Source: Boswellia sacra | Lineage: Eukaryota; Streptophyta; Magnoliopsida; Sapindales; Burseraceae | Length of the DNA: 64,000 nt | Direction: 5' to 3' | NCBI GenBank assembly: GCA_013180625.2 | Contig: SNVD02015901.1 | Location: forward strand, 60,416 to 124,415 | In this document: piece after piece, positions 1-13,010 of the stretch | Layout of the letters: each line of letters opens with the position of its first letter | Numbering within the stretch: position 1 is the stretch's first letter | Position numbers and translations under genes: made by a program | The notes under the pieces: generated by a model | What the model saw: only the letters and a program-made list of their open reading frames with translations | What the model was told of the DNA's origin: nothing | Databases searched by the model: none

Positions 1-983
1 CCCTTTCATCTCTTATCTAATTTCATCCCTCTCCATATATATATATACACATACCTCATAATGTTAATAATACATATTTTTACAGTATATAAGTAGGTTA
101 AACTTATTTAAAATTTGGAGTGTCACAGCGTTAGTGAAATTAGTATTTTCTTTATGTTTGTGTGCATGAGTAGGTTTAGCTATAAAAATGTTTAGAATTT
201 CAAGAGAATGACTGTAAGGCAACAGCCCACCCCGGTCGACCTTCTTATCGTCTGATGAATATTTATGCCAAGGTTCAAACGCTATTTCTTATTTGGCTGT
301 GTTTGAAATATATTGTCCTCAGAGATGCCCATTCTGAACCCCGATATTATGACCAAATATTTGCAAATTGGACGTTGGTTTTCTAAGACCCTAAACTATT
401 TTTTCTTATTTTTAGTGCTTCCTTATGCTTCGGCCCTTTAAGCGTTGTGTTTTCAGCATTCTTGCCACATTCATAGGAATCCTAAATAAGGATAGAAACC
501 AGAAGACGGGCAAAACTGATTGTAAAACAGTAAGTCTGCCTCCTTAGAGAAACCAGCATTTCTTCGTCCTTCAAATCGCCATTCCATTTATCTCGGTAAC
601 TGGATTCCTGGAATCAGCAGCTTTACATTGCCTAAGGCATTCCATTGTACTTGGTAGGTCAACAACCTATTCGCAACCCTGGATGCTTATCTGGTTAACC
701 TTCTTTCTTGAATGTTTAAGTGTAGGTCTCATTTAGGTTTAAGTAATTATTACACATAAAATTTGCCCTATTTAGTCTTTCTCTGATTTTCGATCCAAGC
801 AGGTCACTCTCTAGAAAGATCAAACTTTTATAATGATTGAGTTAAAGTAGGTCCTTAATTTTTCAGAGGTTATTTTTATTTTTAAAATGTTTTTACTACT
901 TTTCCCTCGGAACGATAGTTTCGTTGTGGTTACCCCTTCAAAAGTTGGATATTGAGTTTAGTAACTATATACTCGGCTGACAG
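1..983 (+). other. Probable intron of the MAPKKK gene
   Basis: No kinase-domain coding segment is recognisable here in any + frame. The stretch is T-rich and ends in a plausible 3' splice signal (gctgacag) at 976-983, just before the exon at 984. The reading frame of that exon is closed upstream by TGA at 978-980, which supports an intron boundary. The remaining exons are expected left of the window. Confidence 0.5.
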
Positions 984-1133
984 ATGCAGGCACTATTCAA
1001 GATTGGCAGGGGTGAACCTCCTCCAGTGCCTGACTCATTGTCCAGAGACGCCCAGGATTTTATCCTTCAATGCCTCCAAGTCAACCCAGATCTGCGGCCT
1101 ACTGCAGCGCAACTATTGGACCATCCATTTTGA
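984..1133 (+). CDS. MEKK-type MAP kinase kinase kinase, last coding exon (3' end only)
   Basis: The frame reads MQALFKIGRGEPPPVPDSLS, then an RDAQDFILQCLQVNP-type stretch and RPTAAQLLDHPF, then TGA at 1131-1133. This is subdomain X-XI of plant MEKK1/MAPKKK1-like kinases, ending in the conserved RPTA.(Q/E)LL.HPF motif. These kinases phosphorylate MAP kinase kinases in stress and immune signalling. The exon follows an acceptor CAG at 981-983. Homologues usually continue past HPF with V/L-K-R-P-L-P. That tail is present here in the next frame (1133-1177: KRPLPSPHYNSRKS then TGA), so the stop looks like the result of one missing base. Either this copy lost about 15 C-terminal residues or the base is an assembly error. 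The kinase core would be unaffected. Confidence 0.78.
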   Translation: MQALFKIGRGEPPPVPDSLSRDAQDFILQCLQVNPDLRPTAAQLLDHPF

Positions 1134-2300
1134 AGAGGCCACTTCCTTCTCCTCATTATAACAGTAGAAAGTCTTGAAAACTTCCGATCAACCTTGGTGT
1201 TCAGAGGTAATCTTACATCACCAACGTATATCCTTAACAGCTTTCTATAGTTGTTAGGGTTGACCTCTTTTTTGAACAACGATTGTGGACATACTGAAAA
1301 AATAGTTAAAAAAGAATTTTAAGAATATCTATTTGTGCTTGCAACTATCAATGACTCCTAAATTTTTTAATATGGCTCCTTCCAGTTGATAATTTGGAAA
1401 ACCTTAGTTTCACTTGGAATGAGTTCTGGCTGTCCTTTAGTGATATTTATTTCTTCTTTAGGAGAACTCTATTTTATCTGTTAGCATTATTGCCCTGGTT
1501 GAAATAATTATTTGAGTTTTTGTTGCCCTTTTTTAAATTGCATGTTGCCTTCTTGTATAGGTGTTACAAGGCCTGTTGCCTGTAATTCGGAGCTTTTGAG
1601 AAAGTCAAAAAGCTCTGAATATCATAAAGATAGCTGGTTGTACTTAAGCCAAGCATATTTGCACGGTTGTGTCTTATCTTTTGGGAAATTTTCAATGTTG
1701 CCAATTGAATTGTGCACTTCGAGGAGAATATATGAACAGCTGTTCATTCGTAAGCCAAGCATGCTTGTCTGTGCTCCACCTTTGCATCTGATGAAAATCA
1801 GAATGAGATTTGTACCTCCTGCGTCTACTTGCTATTCCTGCTTTCTCCTTGTCCTGGTGAGGGGATTGCCACAAGTCGAAATTGAGACTGTGTGCATATA
1901 TTTTTCATGGATTATTGATTTCCTGCAAATGATTGGTGATTCTGTAGATTGGTAACTTTAGGTACATTTCTGTGGCTAAAATTTATTTGTGTTTTTATTG
2001 TTTGTCTTATTCTCATGATTTCTTTTTTGCTCTTCTGCATAGAGGGGCCAGGGGTTCTTTTGGGCAAATTGTAAATACCAAATTGGTGTAAATAATCTTA
2101 TTTTGGAAGAAAATAATTTCTTGGCAGATGTATACTTTTGGTTGTCTGACTTTGTCTATACGCAGATGAAGAGGAAATTTTCGCGAAGGGAAAATTCTTT
2201 GTAACCCCCTGAGGCTCTCAAAAAAACCGATCATCCTTCAGTATTTAGGAATATAGAATTTGCCCTCTATTGTCGGGGGGGCGCATGTAATTACCGGAAA
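1134..2300 (+). other. 3' UTR and downstream flank of the MAPKKK gene
   Basis: After the tail-like frame ends at 1177, no convincing coding sequence is seen. A pyrimidine-rich segment ending in ttgtatag at 1552-1559 could be an acceptor of a 3' UTR intron. The 147-codon open frame at 1512-1955 lacks recognisable motifs and I do not call it a gene. Confidence 0.35.
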
Positions 2301-2305
2301 AATAG

Positions 2306-5300
2306 TGAAACACTCCATTCATGGGTCAATATATTAAAGCCTAGTCCATATTTTGTTTTTATAACCAACTCATCAATTTTCAGCCTAGCCCAATCAATTT
2401 TTGATAATTAGTCCATCTCATACAACCCAGCCCATTTCCCTTTCATTTTATAAATTATAAGACAGAAAAAAAAAAAAAAAAAGAGGAGAATTCCAGAAAA
2501 ATAGAGAGGGGTGACGGCTGAAGAGAGGAGAAAGGGAAGAAGCCAATTTGAGGGTTGTGTGAAGAGAAAAACCAGATAATTTTCATAATTCCAAGACAAT
2601 ATTAAGTTATTTTTGTATTTTTCATGCAAGAGGATTGAAATTTAAGGAGATATTTGGATGTTTTATAATTTTTAGAGAGAAAAGCTAGAGAGAGAAGGAA
2701 GATCAAGATGGAATTGAAGTCTTGTTTAAGGTAATTGATCATTTTCTTGGTGTGTTTATGGTTTGTCTTGGTGAATTTTAAGGTTTAAAATGTTGAAATT
2801 AAATTTAGGGTTCTGTGAACAGTAGCAATTCCGAAAATTCCTGCAATTTATTGGCTTTGAATCTGATTCTCAAATTTATCTATGTTGAAATAGACATTAT
2901 AAGGATTTGTTTAAAATTTGATTCACTGAAAAATGTTGAGTATGCAATTTATTATGAATTTTCGAAATTTACTATTTACTATTGGAAATTCAGTTTTTCT
3001 GCAGAAAATCAGTTTTGGGTAAGTGATTTGAGGTATCTAGAGGTCTTCAAAAATTATAAAATTTGAGATACGAGTTTGTGTATATGTCTAGTTTAAATCT
3101 GGAGAGTTTTGTGATTTTAAGAATTTATTACAAATTATCATGTATTTTGGAAAATGGAGAGGTCAGTTCTGGAAATGAATTTACATAATTTTTGTATCTA
3201 GAAACATGAAGATTTTGAGGTACTTAATGAACTTAGAATGCTATAAAATTTTATATGTTATTAGATACGTACGTGTAAAAGGTCTGTATAAAATTTTAGA
3301 CCATTCTGACAAGTCAATTATTTATTAAAAATCAGAGAACAGAAATTGTTCTGTTTAAGAAGTTTAGAAATACGATTAATTATGATTGATTGGATTAGGA
3401 TATGAAGTTGGATATTGAAAATTTTAAATATTCAAGTTGATTACTAATTGAATATGATGTGATGAGCCCTTTTATGATGTTAGGACAAGGAAGGATTAAT
3501 TCTTGTTGAGGAATGTGGCCGGATAGGCGGAATGTTGATTTTGTAATCAAATCCGAGCTAGCCGAGTTGTGCAACCCAATTAGTGAGTGGATTATGTTTT
3601 GAGAATTTCATATTATATTAAAGTGTATTAAATTTATGGTTTTTCATATGATTTAAGTTATTAGTTTAATTAATTGAGTTATATTAAAGGTTTTTAGAAT
3701 AGATGATGGTGATTTATGTATTTTGAAAATAAGTGTGTAAAGTATTAGATTTTGGATATAAGGATGGTTATGGGTAGTGCCAGTAGATTAGTTTTTGAGC
3801 ATATAGTAAATGTTGTTTCAATAAGTTTGAGTACAAGAGAAAAATGAATTAAGGTGAAAGTTGTAGAATGAGTGTATGCTATGCGTTAATGGAAAGTAGA
3901 AAGTTTTTGTTTATGATTGGAAAAGAGACATTTATAATTAAATGAATTAGCATAGAAAATTGAGGTATTGGGTTATTTTCTTTAAGTAAATATGTATGTT
4001 GAAGAAATGGTGTTTTTGATTTACAAAATGATAAGTGATTTTATCTTCAAAATAATAGCAAATAAAAAAAAAAGTTTTGGAAATTAGAATTTAATGCTGC
4101 AGGGGTGACAATGTCAAATTATAAAACTGCCCAGCAGCAGGGGTTGAATTGCAAATTTAGAAAGATGTTCCAGAATTTGCAGGGACCTGAATGCAGAATT
4201 ATGAAAAAATTTAGGATAGTCAAAGATTTCAATTAAAGCATGATATTTAAGAATTTAGAAATCTTTGAAATTCTGAATTGAAATATTTGGGAAATTAGTT
4301 AAATTTTGAAGTATAATTATATGAAAGGATGTTATATAGAATGTTATATGGAAAGTATGAGATTTTGAGATAGTTTATAGTGAGTGGAAAAGTATTTTAT
4401 TTTGTGGGATTATAACGATTTTTCTGTATGTTATTTTTATGGATATTTTAGAAAGTTTTAGAAAGAATAGAAGATTTATTTTCTGGATAATTAAAAATAT
4501 GTTTTAGTATTTACTTAGTTATATTTATTTAGCATTTTATAGAATTATCGAGAATTTAAGCGAATTTAGAAGAATTCAAGTTAGTTTCTATAGTATTTCT
4601 TGAGAGTAAATAGACCCATTTGTTATACTTACTTTTAATTATTAAGATATTTTAAAGCTAGTTTCAAAATGGTTGTAGACATGAATTTTAGTTTTTAAAA
4701 ATAGGTTTTGAACAAAGATATAACATTTAGAAAAGAAAAATCAGATTTTATATTTGAAGTACATTTTAGTTTTTCAGATAGTTATATTTTGTAAATTTAG
4801 AGAAAGTGTGAAAGCATTGATATTTAAAGTTTTCATAGTCATTTGACTCAAGGATTTCTTAAAGTATTTAGAAATGTCATTTTAAATGTTGTCTTGGATT
4901 AATTCAAATAATACAAATATTTTCAGTTTTAGCTTGCATAAAAATTTTAGATTTTGATAAATTACTTAAAAAGAGAAATTTTAGCATAAAAAGCAGTTTT
5001 TGAATGAAATCAGTTTTTAATGAAAATAAGAAAGTGTAGTTATGTTATACTAAGCAAATACCCAGATACTCGAATAGTTATTCAGATCACTTAGACAGTG
5101 ATACAGATAGAGGCCTTTGGGGCCCGTTCAGACACACATAGAGGCTTTGGGCCGTATGATCTGGACGCTTTAGCCCTTTGGGGGCAGCTCTACGCATGCG
5201 TGTATGACTAGATAGCAGGCCTGTGCGATGTTAGATCTCGCCAGGTACAGATAGCTCTGCCTGCGTGACGTAGATCTCACCAGGTATGAGGAAATTCGGA

Positions 5301-6038
5301 TAGTTCTGCCTATGCGATGTTAGATCTCGCCAGGCAGGATGAGACAGTTTCAAGGGTACTTGTTTAATATAATAAAAAGAGTTTTGAATATGTTTATATG
5401 AGTTAGTTTGAAAAAGAAGCATGATTCTCAAAAGTTTCTTCTGAAGAAGATTTTTAAGAAAATTATGTTTTGTATAGTAAATAACTGAAGCAATGATTTT
5501 AGCATGATCATCAAGAGCATCGTATTATACGATTAAAGATGATTATTTTATTGTTTTAATTATAACTAGTATTTTGATGACTTTAATCACTCAATAGTTA
5601 TTTACTTTAAAGTTTTATGACATTTTAGATGATATGAAAGTTATAGATTATAAAGACTATTTTTTTATATAAAGCAAATATTTGTTTTACAACAATATGA
5701 TTTTTTTTGGATTTATTTACAAATACATTTTTTTATCTTCACTCACTGAGTTTTATACTCACATCTTTGTTTTTATTTTTCTTTCTCTTTAAAATTTTTT
5801 CCCCCCTAGGATGAAAGCAAAATGTGATCTAATTAAGAAGTATGGAGGCCCAGCCACGTGAAGGTGCAAGGTTATGTTAAGGTTGTAATAGTTAAATTAT
5901 TTTATTTTAAATTTCATTTGTGGATGTAATGAGAATTATTTTAAATTTGTTCCATAAGAAAAACAAGAATTAAGAAACAGCCAGTAGTCCACAGTTTTAG
6001 GCATGATTCGCCCGTGTAGCTAGGGGCGGGTCGTGTCA
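2306..6038 (+). mobile_element. 3.7-kb solo LTR (Ty3/gypsy-like)
   Basis: The segment begins TGAAACACTCC and ends GGGCGGGTCGTGTCA, giving short imperfect inverted ends of TG...CA type. It is flanked by the same 5 bases, AATAG, at 2301-2305 and 6039-6043. No gag-pol coding or internal primer-binding site is present, so it is a solo LTR left after recombination. It shares layout with the LTR at 43554-47370: similar length, a GC-richer internal repeat block in the last third, and the identical 15-mer gagttttatactcac near the right end (5748-5762). Long LTRs of this sort occur in Tekay/Del-type chromoviruses and Tat elements; the clade is not resolved. Confidence 0.8.
5095..5345 (+). repeat. Short GC-richer tandem repeat block inside the solo LTR
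   Basis: Phrases such as gatctcgccaggta and gatagctctgcctg recur about three times with small changes, and 'aggc(c)tttggg' recurs just before. It lies at the same relative place as the 141-bp repeats of the LTR at 43554-47370. Confidence 0.6.
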
Positions 6039-6043
6039 AATAG

Positions 6044-7616
6044 TACCAACCATATCGGACAGCAAATAGGCAGGAGTATCTATAAACCAGATAAAACACA
6101 AAATTTATGTACAAATGTACAAAATTCCTAATATTTCACTTAATCAAAAGGCTCTTAGTTAAATTTAAAAAAAAAAAATGAACATTCGTAAAAAATATCA
6201 CCGCCACCATCCCACCAAACCACACCAACGCCACCCCCAAATCTAATTGCACAATTACAGACACCAGAATGACAAACTGAAGGACAAAATCACACCACCC
6301 AAAATTGCAAATCACACTGCTAAACCCAGAAAAGCACCACTGTTTGCATCAAATGAAACCCCAGAACCACCGCAAACCAACGCTACAGAGAAACTTAATC
6401 ACACAGTTAGAAACCAAAGCTCTGGAATTGCATCACGCATACCACCACAAAATCCTCATTTATCTCACAAACTACGCATTGCTAGACCTAAAAATTCATC
6501 ATCGATTTGCCTAAAAGGAAACACAGAGAATCACCTTAAACCAACATCACTCCCAAAAGGAATCACACAATCTCAAACCAAAGCACCAGAATCACACCAC
6601 CTATAATCAAACCACACGCTACTAAACCACACAAGCCACAACCAAAATCAAAACCGAAACCTATGCAATTTTTTGAGTTTTTATTGAAGGAGATGAAGAA
6701 GATTCCTGTTGGTTTCGAGGTGATGGCGTGGTGGGGTGGGGTGGGCTGCTACCGGTCGGTTGACTACATCCTGCATACTAAGATGTTTTAACAATACACA
6801 TGCAAATAAAAGAAGTTGAATTATGGTAGAAGAGAAGGAAGAAAATAGAATTAAATGTCTTTTAAAATAATTTTACCTACACATTTTAGTATTAGAAATT
6901 TTATGAAGACGAGGATGCATTGATCAATTTTAGGAGTGAAAATAGCCCCACTCATCATAAAATAATCATATTTTTAAAAACATCAATTTCCCTGCCATTG
7001 ACTCCCCAAAGTAAACTATTATATAATCAACTTAAAAATTAATCAATCTTAAAATGTATTACCAGATACTTTGATTGTTGTAACATAAAATATAAGTAAT
7101 TACCAATACAATTAATCATAGCATACGATAACCAATAACATTAAATATACAATCAATTTTACATAAATAACTCGTACAACCTCACACAATATCATTGGCG
7201 GGATTGTAAATCCATTTATTAAATCTTCCTCAATTATTTAACCTCTCCAATTATAATATACCACATCAAATTACATAGACAAAATAAATTAACCTTTGTT
7301 TATTTTATATATTATAATTATGCAACAATGTCTCTTTAATTTACTCGAAAGAGTTTGTATTAAAAAAAAAATGCATGTCTAGCATCAAAATAAAATTTTG
7401 TCTAGCCTTCTTCATGTACCTTTCCAAAACTTGCCTATACAACAAACAAGAAGACTGTGAAATGCCACATTGCAGACGTGATAGAAAACAAACGCATTGG
7501 GTAAGCCTGAAAATTTATGTTTCCATCAACACTATAAATTCAAGCCGTGACCATCAAATTGCAATTTAAGGACTAGCAAAAGGGTAGATAATTTTAGTCA
7601 TAGTGATTGAGGTGTA
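6044..7616. other. Intergenic region downstream of NDC80
   Basis: No gene is supported. Positions 6180-6660 are strikingly A/C-rich on the + strand and carry a 119-codon open frame (6247-6606) without domains or a good start context, probably a composition effect. Positions 6780-7370 are AT-rich without clear repeats. NDC80 transcripts (- strand) should end somewhere below 7617. Confidence 0.4.
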
Positions 7617-10600
7617 TTAGTTGAATGAGATACCAAATTGTTCTGGCAATGAATTCTTGTAAGCTTCTGAGACGGTCAAAGCGGTTTCTGAAAGATTGCT
7701 CTTCATCTCTGAAATTTTTGACTCCATATACTCTTTGCATTTTGAAACTGAATCAACCAAAGCAAAGAGTTCACAAGCGCGTATCTGAATTTCTTCTTCA
7801 CTTCGTCTGATTGCCTCCTGCAACTTCAGCTCAGAGGTCTGCACCGAAACACAGCCTAATTAGGACGTGGATAACCCTTAATTCCCTTCCCATTTACTAA
7901 GAATGATTATTTAGAAAGTAATATGATGCGAAATAACTGGCTTAACAGATATTTTGATCTTTGAATCTTCATGGCATTTAACTTGATCATCACATTAGCA
8001 TCACATTTTCAAATCCTCTTAAAACAAGATTTCCAATTTAAAGTTCAAATAACTAATATTTTTATATATTTACATAAACCTAACACAACAGACCTTTAGA
8101 ACCTCTGCTGCTTCTCTTTCGACAACATCCAAATTATGTGCTTCTATTTGAACATCCTCCAACATCTTTTTAGCTTCTGCAGCACATCTGTGAGTGTGCT
8201 CTTGAGTCTCTTTCCTCAAAATGTTCAACTGCACTTCCATCTGTCAGGAAACATTAATGAAGATCAGACTAAGCTCACAAAAAAAATCCTCATAAAACAG
8301 CCATAAATATGTTCTTGAACCAAAGCTGCAAAACATAAGTGGAATCTTAGGGCGTGGCCTTGAGTTGCCAATCAGGGTCGCATGAGACTGCTATCCGCAA
8401 GGACCAGCTGCTAGTTTCATGTTCCAAGCCTAGCTTTCTGGATTAATCCTTTAAAATGAACTCTTTGCACCGACAGCTTAGTCACAACCATGGACATAAA
8501 GACAAGAATAACCATGTACTTAAAAATTTGCAACTCTTTGCTAGCAAAGTAGTAGATAATTTGTAGATTTCTTAGTCACCTAATGATAAAAAAATAAAAA
8601 TAAAAAATAAAAAACCTCCTCCATAAAGGATGTAACCAACTTTTCTGGTACATTGAATTTTGTCAAATGAATTGAAGTTTACATGCAATAGGTTGTGACC
8701 AACCTTTTTCCCCACAACCCCAAGCCCCATGCAACCTAAACAGCTTACATGAGTGCGATTTAATGCTGACTAGACCCTGTCACTGCTGGCTATGATGTAT
8801 CAATGAAACAAAAAATGAAATATGGCAAAGAAATATTCATTTTCATAATGTATTGTACAGATAATGCAAATCAAGAAGTTTCCACCATCATGCACGTATA
8901 TAAAGCTCTAATAAGAAACAAATGTCAAAGATTTTTTCAAATTACCAATGAGAACAAACGAACAGTTTTACGATACATAAGCAACTAGCCTAGCTGCCCA
9001 AGCAATCACATAACAAACATAAAGAGAAGGACGAAATCCTGAACCAGAAACAGATTGAAAGAAAAAATAAATAAGTAAATTAGAAACAAAAGAATCAATA
9101 AATTCGTGGTGTATGTCAAGAAGTACCTAAACCCTCCCTCCTTAAATCCCCTTATCCAACAAAGGAAAACAACCACTCACAGCCTTGTGGGTAAGAAATG
9201 GATGGAAGAGAATGGATTCTTTTTTGTAACGATTCGAGAGCATGAAGCATGAATTTTGGCGTGCATGGACATGAATTTCATTTTCTCGTTAAATTTCCTT
9301 AAAATTTATACGCAAAAAAAAAAAAAAGTTTACACTTTCAGGTCTTGCCATTTTGTTACTATGAATCTGTTCCTAGACTCAACCAAAATAAGTATTTTAA
9401 AAGAAATTTCCATATTTATCAAGAAGGAAACCAGGAATTCAGAATATTTTATAAACAAGGAAGCCATGTTGTCCTTTCATTCCTTTGTCATTCATATTAT
9501 CTATTTTTAATCTAGCACCAACATTGTTTATAACACGTCTTTGACATGTGTAGATGTCAAGCATTACCCAAAATCACATCAAACTTCATAGTACCTGGAG
9601 ACATAAGTTAAGACTATAATACAGGTATGTGCCTACAAGAGCATCAAGCAGAAGTCCAACTAATCCATTTGAAAAAAAAAATGGTGGACATGCACAACTG
9701 AATTATTAATTTAGATCAATCAAAACAAGTAACATTCTTTTTGCTAAGAAAAAAGAGGTTCCAAACAAATAGAGATAGTAATGCTTACAAGATCATTAAG
9801 TCATAAGCAATCAAGTCTGGTTTGATCCAAAAAACAAATCAGAACTAACCATATTGTTATGATGTTCTATATACAGAAACCATTTTGTTCAGAAACAGCT
9901 TTAGGATAACAAAATAATCAACATGGTCCCTTAAATCGTTCAATACAGAGGGTCTATTGCCTCCGGGCTAATCAGGGAGCGCGTTTTGAGTACAAGCGCT
10001 GACATGGCACACCCTGATTGGCCCAGAGGCATTGCCTCCAGGGTACCACACACTCTCTCCTGTTTTTATTCCATCAAGATGGGATCTTTTTTTTTTTTTT
10101 TTGAGCCCTAAGTTGCATTGATTTGTATATTTGTACCAACGATTTGGTGGAAGAATGAAAAACAGGTATCCAGCTCCAAGACCCCAAACAAGTAGTGTAT
10201 AAATGCCCAACTATTGAAGACTAAATGCAAGCATAATATTTAGACATACAATGATTCAGCAGAAAACAACTTTTCTTGCACTTACTTCATCGATATGGGA
10301 TTGAAGGGAAGCAATACGAACTCTTTTTCCCTCAATCTTCGCTGCCATTTCAGATGCCTGTTGCTGAAGGGAAATCAACTCTTCCAATTTTTCCATAGAG
10401 CTTTTCTTTATGTCATCAGCAAAGGATTCAAGGGCAGGCTTAAGTCCAGATTTGTAATCAATTCCCATTACCTCAGCAGGTGTAGAGCCTTTAGCATTCA
10501 ACACATACTGGATATCAATACCAAGTTTTAACCTAGTTCAAACAAACAAAAGCAGTTCATTAGAGCTCAAATTTTAGGCAGCATATTTATAATTATGCAC

Positions 10601-12915
10601 AGAATACCCACACAAAAACAATCATTAACATCGCAAACTAAAGCTGGGTTCTTAAGCTTCACATGCATCATCGAATAATATTCACCTGCCAAACAGAACA
10701 AGCTAGCCAATAAAACCATTATTTCAGATGAAAGTTACAGAAAAGAACTTGTCAAGAAACAACATTAACTACCCTGCACAAAAGTTTTTGTACCTCCAAA
10801 AACAAATGGATCAATTTACCCTGTTACTGGGTCTAGTTAATTTAAGGAAACTGAATTGAATATAACACAGTGACATGCTGAAGAAGCAATTATTTTGTGG
10901 ACTGACTGTGCAAAAGGGCTAATATTAGCTAGGTTAGTCTGGGGTGACATGCTGAAGGAAGAAGTGATAGCTTTTTGAAGAGGGAAGAAAGCCAAGACCC
11001 CACAGAAATGTGTTGTGTAAGCTCTTCTTTGGATGATTTACCAGGAAAGAAATGACTGTATATTTTAAGGTTATGAAGGGGAAAAGTCAGCATTTGTGCA
11101 ATATGACTCACTTTTTAGCATCTTTTTTGGACCTCAGCTACTAAAGATTTTCAAAGATTATTCAGACGAACCAGGAAGGGATTCCAAGATAGAGTTTTGG
11201 GGTGTTTTTGTAGCTTAGCCTAGACGCTGGTTTATAAAGGCTCAAATAGACAAATATGTACATTCCACATTAATGTATAGCTTTTGATCTATCTTTGGGC
11301 TCTTATTTTTGTGGACACCTATTCCACTTTTGTACTTCTTCTAATTCAATACTACACTTCCTTTGTTTACATAAATAAATAAACAAATAATACTATTAAT
11401 GATAAAATAACATATATATATATATATATGGCAATATTTAATAAGGAAAAAGAACCTTGATATCTCTCAGTCTGCCTCTCTTAAAACTGAGGAAACAACA
11501 CCTAGACACTAGATTAGGCTAAATAGTGCCATGTCTCCAAAGAAATAGGTAAATCAATCTGCATCACGAGGAAATGCCTTTTTAGCTCATTTAGATATCT
11601 TTACCTTTATCAGCTAAATTTCCAGCAAAGATGACTAATAATAGGCTATTTTTATAGACTATCCCTATCCACCTGATCTAAATTTCTAATTTCACAGGAT
11701 TCTTTAGAAATTGTAATATAATATAAATATTATGGCATACAACAGCAGCAGCATGAACATGCAACTAAATTTGGAGCAAGGGTAAGAGTCAAAGATATAA
11801 AACCTGCGAATGGCCTGATTGCACTCAATAGAAAGGGTCTCGAGTTGCTTAAATTTTTGTCCCACTGCAGCATCAAGATCCCAATTCTTGTCCTCCCAAG
11901 CATTCCTAGCAGTCTCGGCATCACCAATATCTCTCTCTACCGCCTGTAACTCTCTCCTCATCCTCTCCACATCACGCGCATTAAAAGTCTGCAATTCCAC
12001 CCTCTGCTTCAAGTCTTCATTCTCCTCACAAATCCTCTTCCGCTCTTCCACTTTCTCATTCATCTCCTTCATTTTCTCTTCCGCCAACTTCTCCATCTTC
12101 TCTATCCTTACATTGAACTCAGCAATCATGGCATTGAACTTATTCACATCCTCCTCCAAAACCCCCTTCTCCTTGTCTAGTCTCTCTTTCTCGGTCGGCC
12201 CATTCTGCCTTCCCTCCATTTCTTTGACCTTCCTCTCCAATTCCTTGATGTTTTCGCTCACACACTCTCTTTCTTTCTCCAATTTCCCCATGAACTCCAT
12301 ATCCAGTTTCTCCACAGCATCATCATCTCCTCGTATGTAATTCAAGTAACTCTCCAACGCATACACGTACATACTATTATTCTCCGCAAAAGCACCAGAA
12401 TTGTTGGACAAGTGGTCGTTGTAGCACACGATTTGCACCAGCCAGTGTATGAGAGCCAGATAGGAAGGCCAGTTGTGAGGCGAGTTGGGGGACCGGAGCG
12501 TAGATTTGTTGACTTTGAAGGGGCAATTTAGGGATTTCAAAATCACAAACAGATCGTCCTCAAATCTAGCAGTGAAAGGATAATCGAGGTGCGAGATAAG
12601 GAATTTAATGATTTCCGTGATGTCCTTCACGGAAGGGACTTGTTTGGGATTGGACGGGAGAAGAACCTGGAAGGAGTGGCCGGAAAGGAAGGCGTTGATT
12701 GAGCGAATTGCAGAGCCCTGGTGAGACCGATCGGAGTAGACGTCAGCAGCGATGGAGGCGCGGCCGCCCATGCCTATGGAGGATGGACGGCTGCTGGCGA
12801 AGCTAGCATCCGAATCGCGTGAACCGCCGATAAATCTGCTGCCGTAGAGGTCCGGCGTTGGTTGCGGCGGTGGATTGAAGGATTCGGTCGGACGACGTCG
12901 GTTTGTGCCTCTCAT
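7617..12915 (-). CDS. Kinetochore protein NDC80 (HEC1) homologue, complete, four exons
   Basis: NDC80 is the microtubule-binding subunit of the outer-kinetochore NDC80 complex (with NUF2, SPC24, SPC25) and links spindle microtubules to chromosomes. Exons on the - strand are 12915-11804, 10532-10286, 8240-8094 and 7838-7617. All have GT-AG borders, phases agree, and the sum is 1728 nt, or 575 residues plus stop, close to Arabidopsis NDC80 (about 568). Residues 1-65 are a basic, Ser/Pro-rich tail as in the Aurora-regulated N-terminus. About 65-165 form the calponin-homology domain (STLRSPNSPHNWPSYLALIH). From about 205 onward the protein is coiled coil, including LNAKGSTPAEVMGIDYKS, conserved in plant NDC80. 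The next in-frame context upstream of the ATG at 12913-12915 is promoter-like. No frameshift or in-frame stop was seen. Confidence 0.95.
8241..10285 (-). other. NDC80 intron 2
   Basis: A 2.0-kb intron between the coding segments ending at 10286 and starting at 8240. It has poly-A/T tracts (10085-10105 on +) and a GC-richer patch at 9950-10075, which may be a small degenerate insertion. No coding sequence is recognised. Confidence 0.7.
10533..11803 (-). other. NDC80 intron 1
   Basis: A 1.27-kb AT-rich intron with a short (TA)n run near 11411-11428. The donor GTTTTAT and acceptor AACTAG join exons 1 and 2 in frame through an Arg codon. Confidence 0.75.
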
Positions 12916-13002
12916 TTTTCTTTTTCTGATTGAAAGATTTTACTGAAGGACTGTCACTTGCCTCGTTTTAGTTATTTGATTTTTGATTTAGAGAATATTT
13001 GA

Positions 13003-13010
13003 TTTCCCGC
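13003..13010. promoter_or_regulatory. Candidate E2F site upstream of NDC80
   Basis: TTTCCCGC matches the plant E2F consensus TTTSSCGC. It sits about 88-95 bp upstream of the NDC80 ATG and is followed by TTTCGGGAA, making a near-palindrome (13003-13019). This is a plausible control site for a cell-cycle gene, but binding is inferred. Confidence 0.5.

Noticed and set aside
1512..1955. 147-codon open frame after the MAPKKK exon
   Set aside because: No recognised domain, Cys/Phe/Leu-rich reading of T-rich DNA, and it lies in a likely 3' UTR or intron.
6247..6606. Possible Pro-rich peptide gene
   Set aside because: A composition effect of A/C-rich DNA, with no domain and no start or transcript signal.
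11819..12340. 173-codon Ser/Phe-rich open frame on the + strand
   Set aside because: It is the exact antisense of NDC80 exon 1. The - strand has the family motifs and fitting splice phases.
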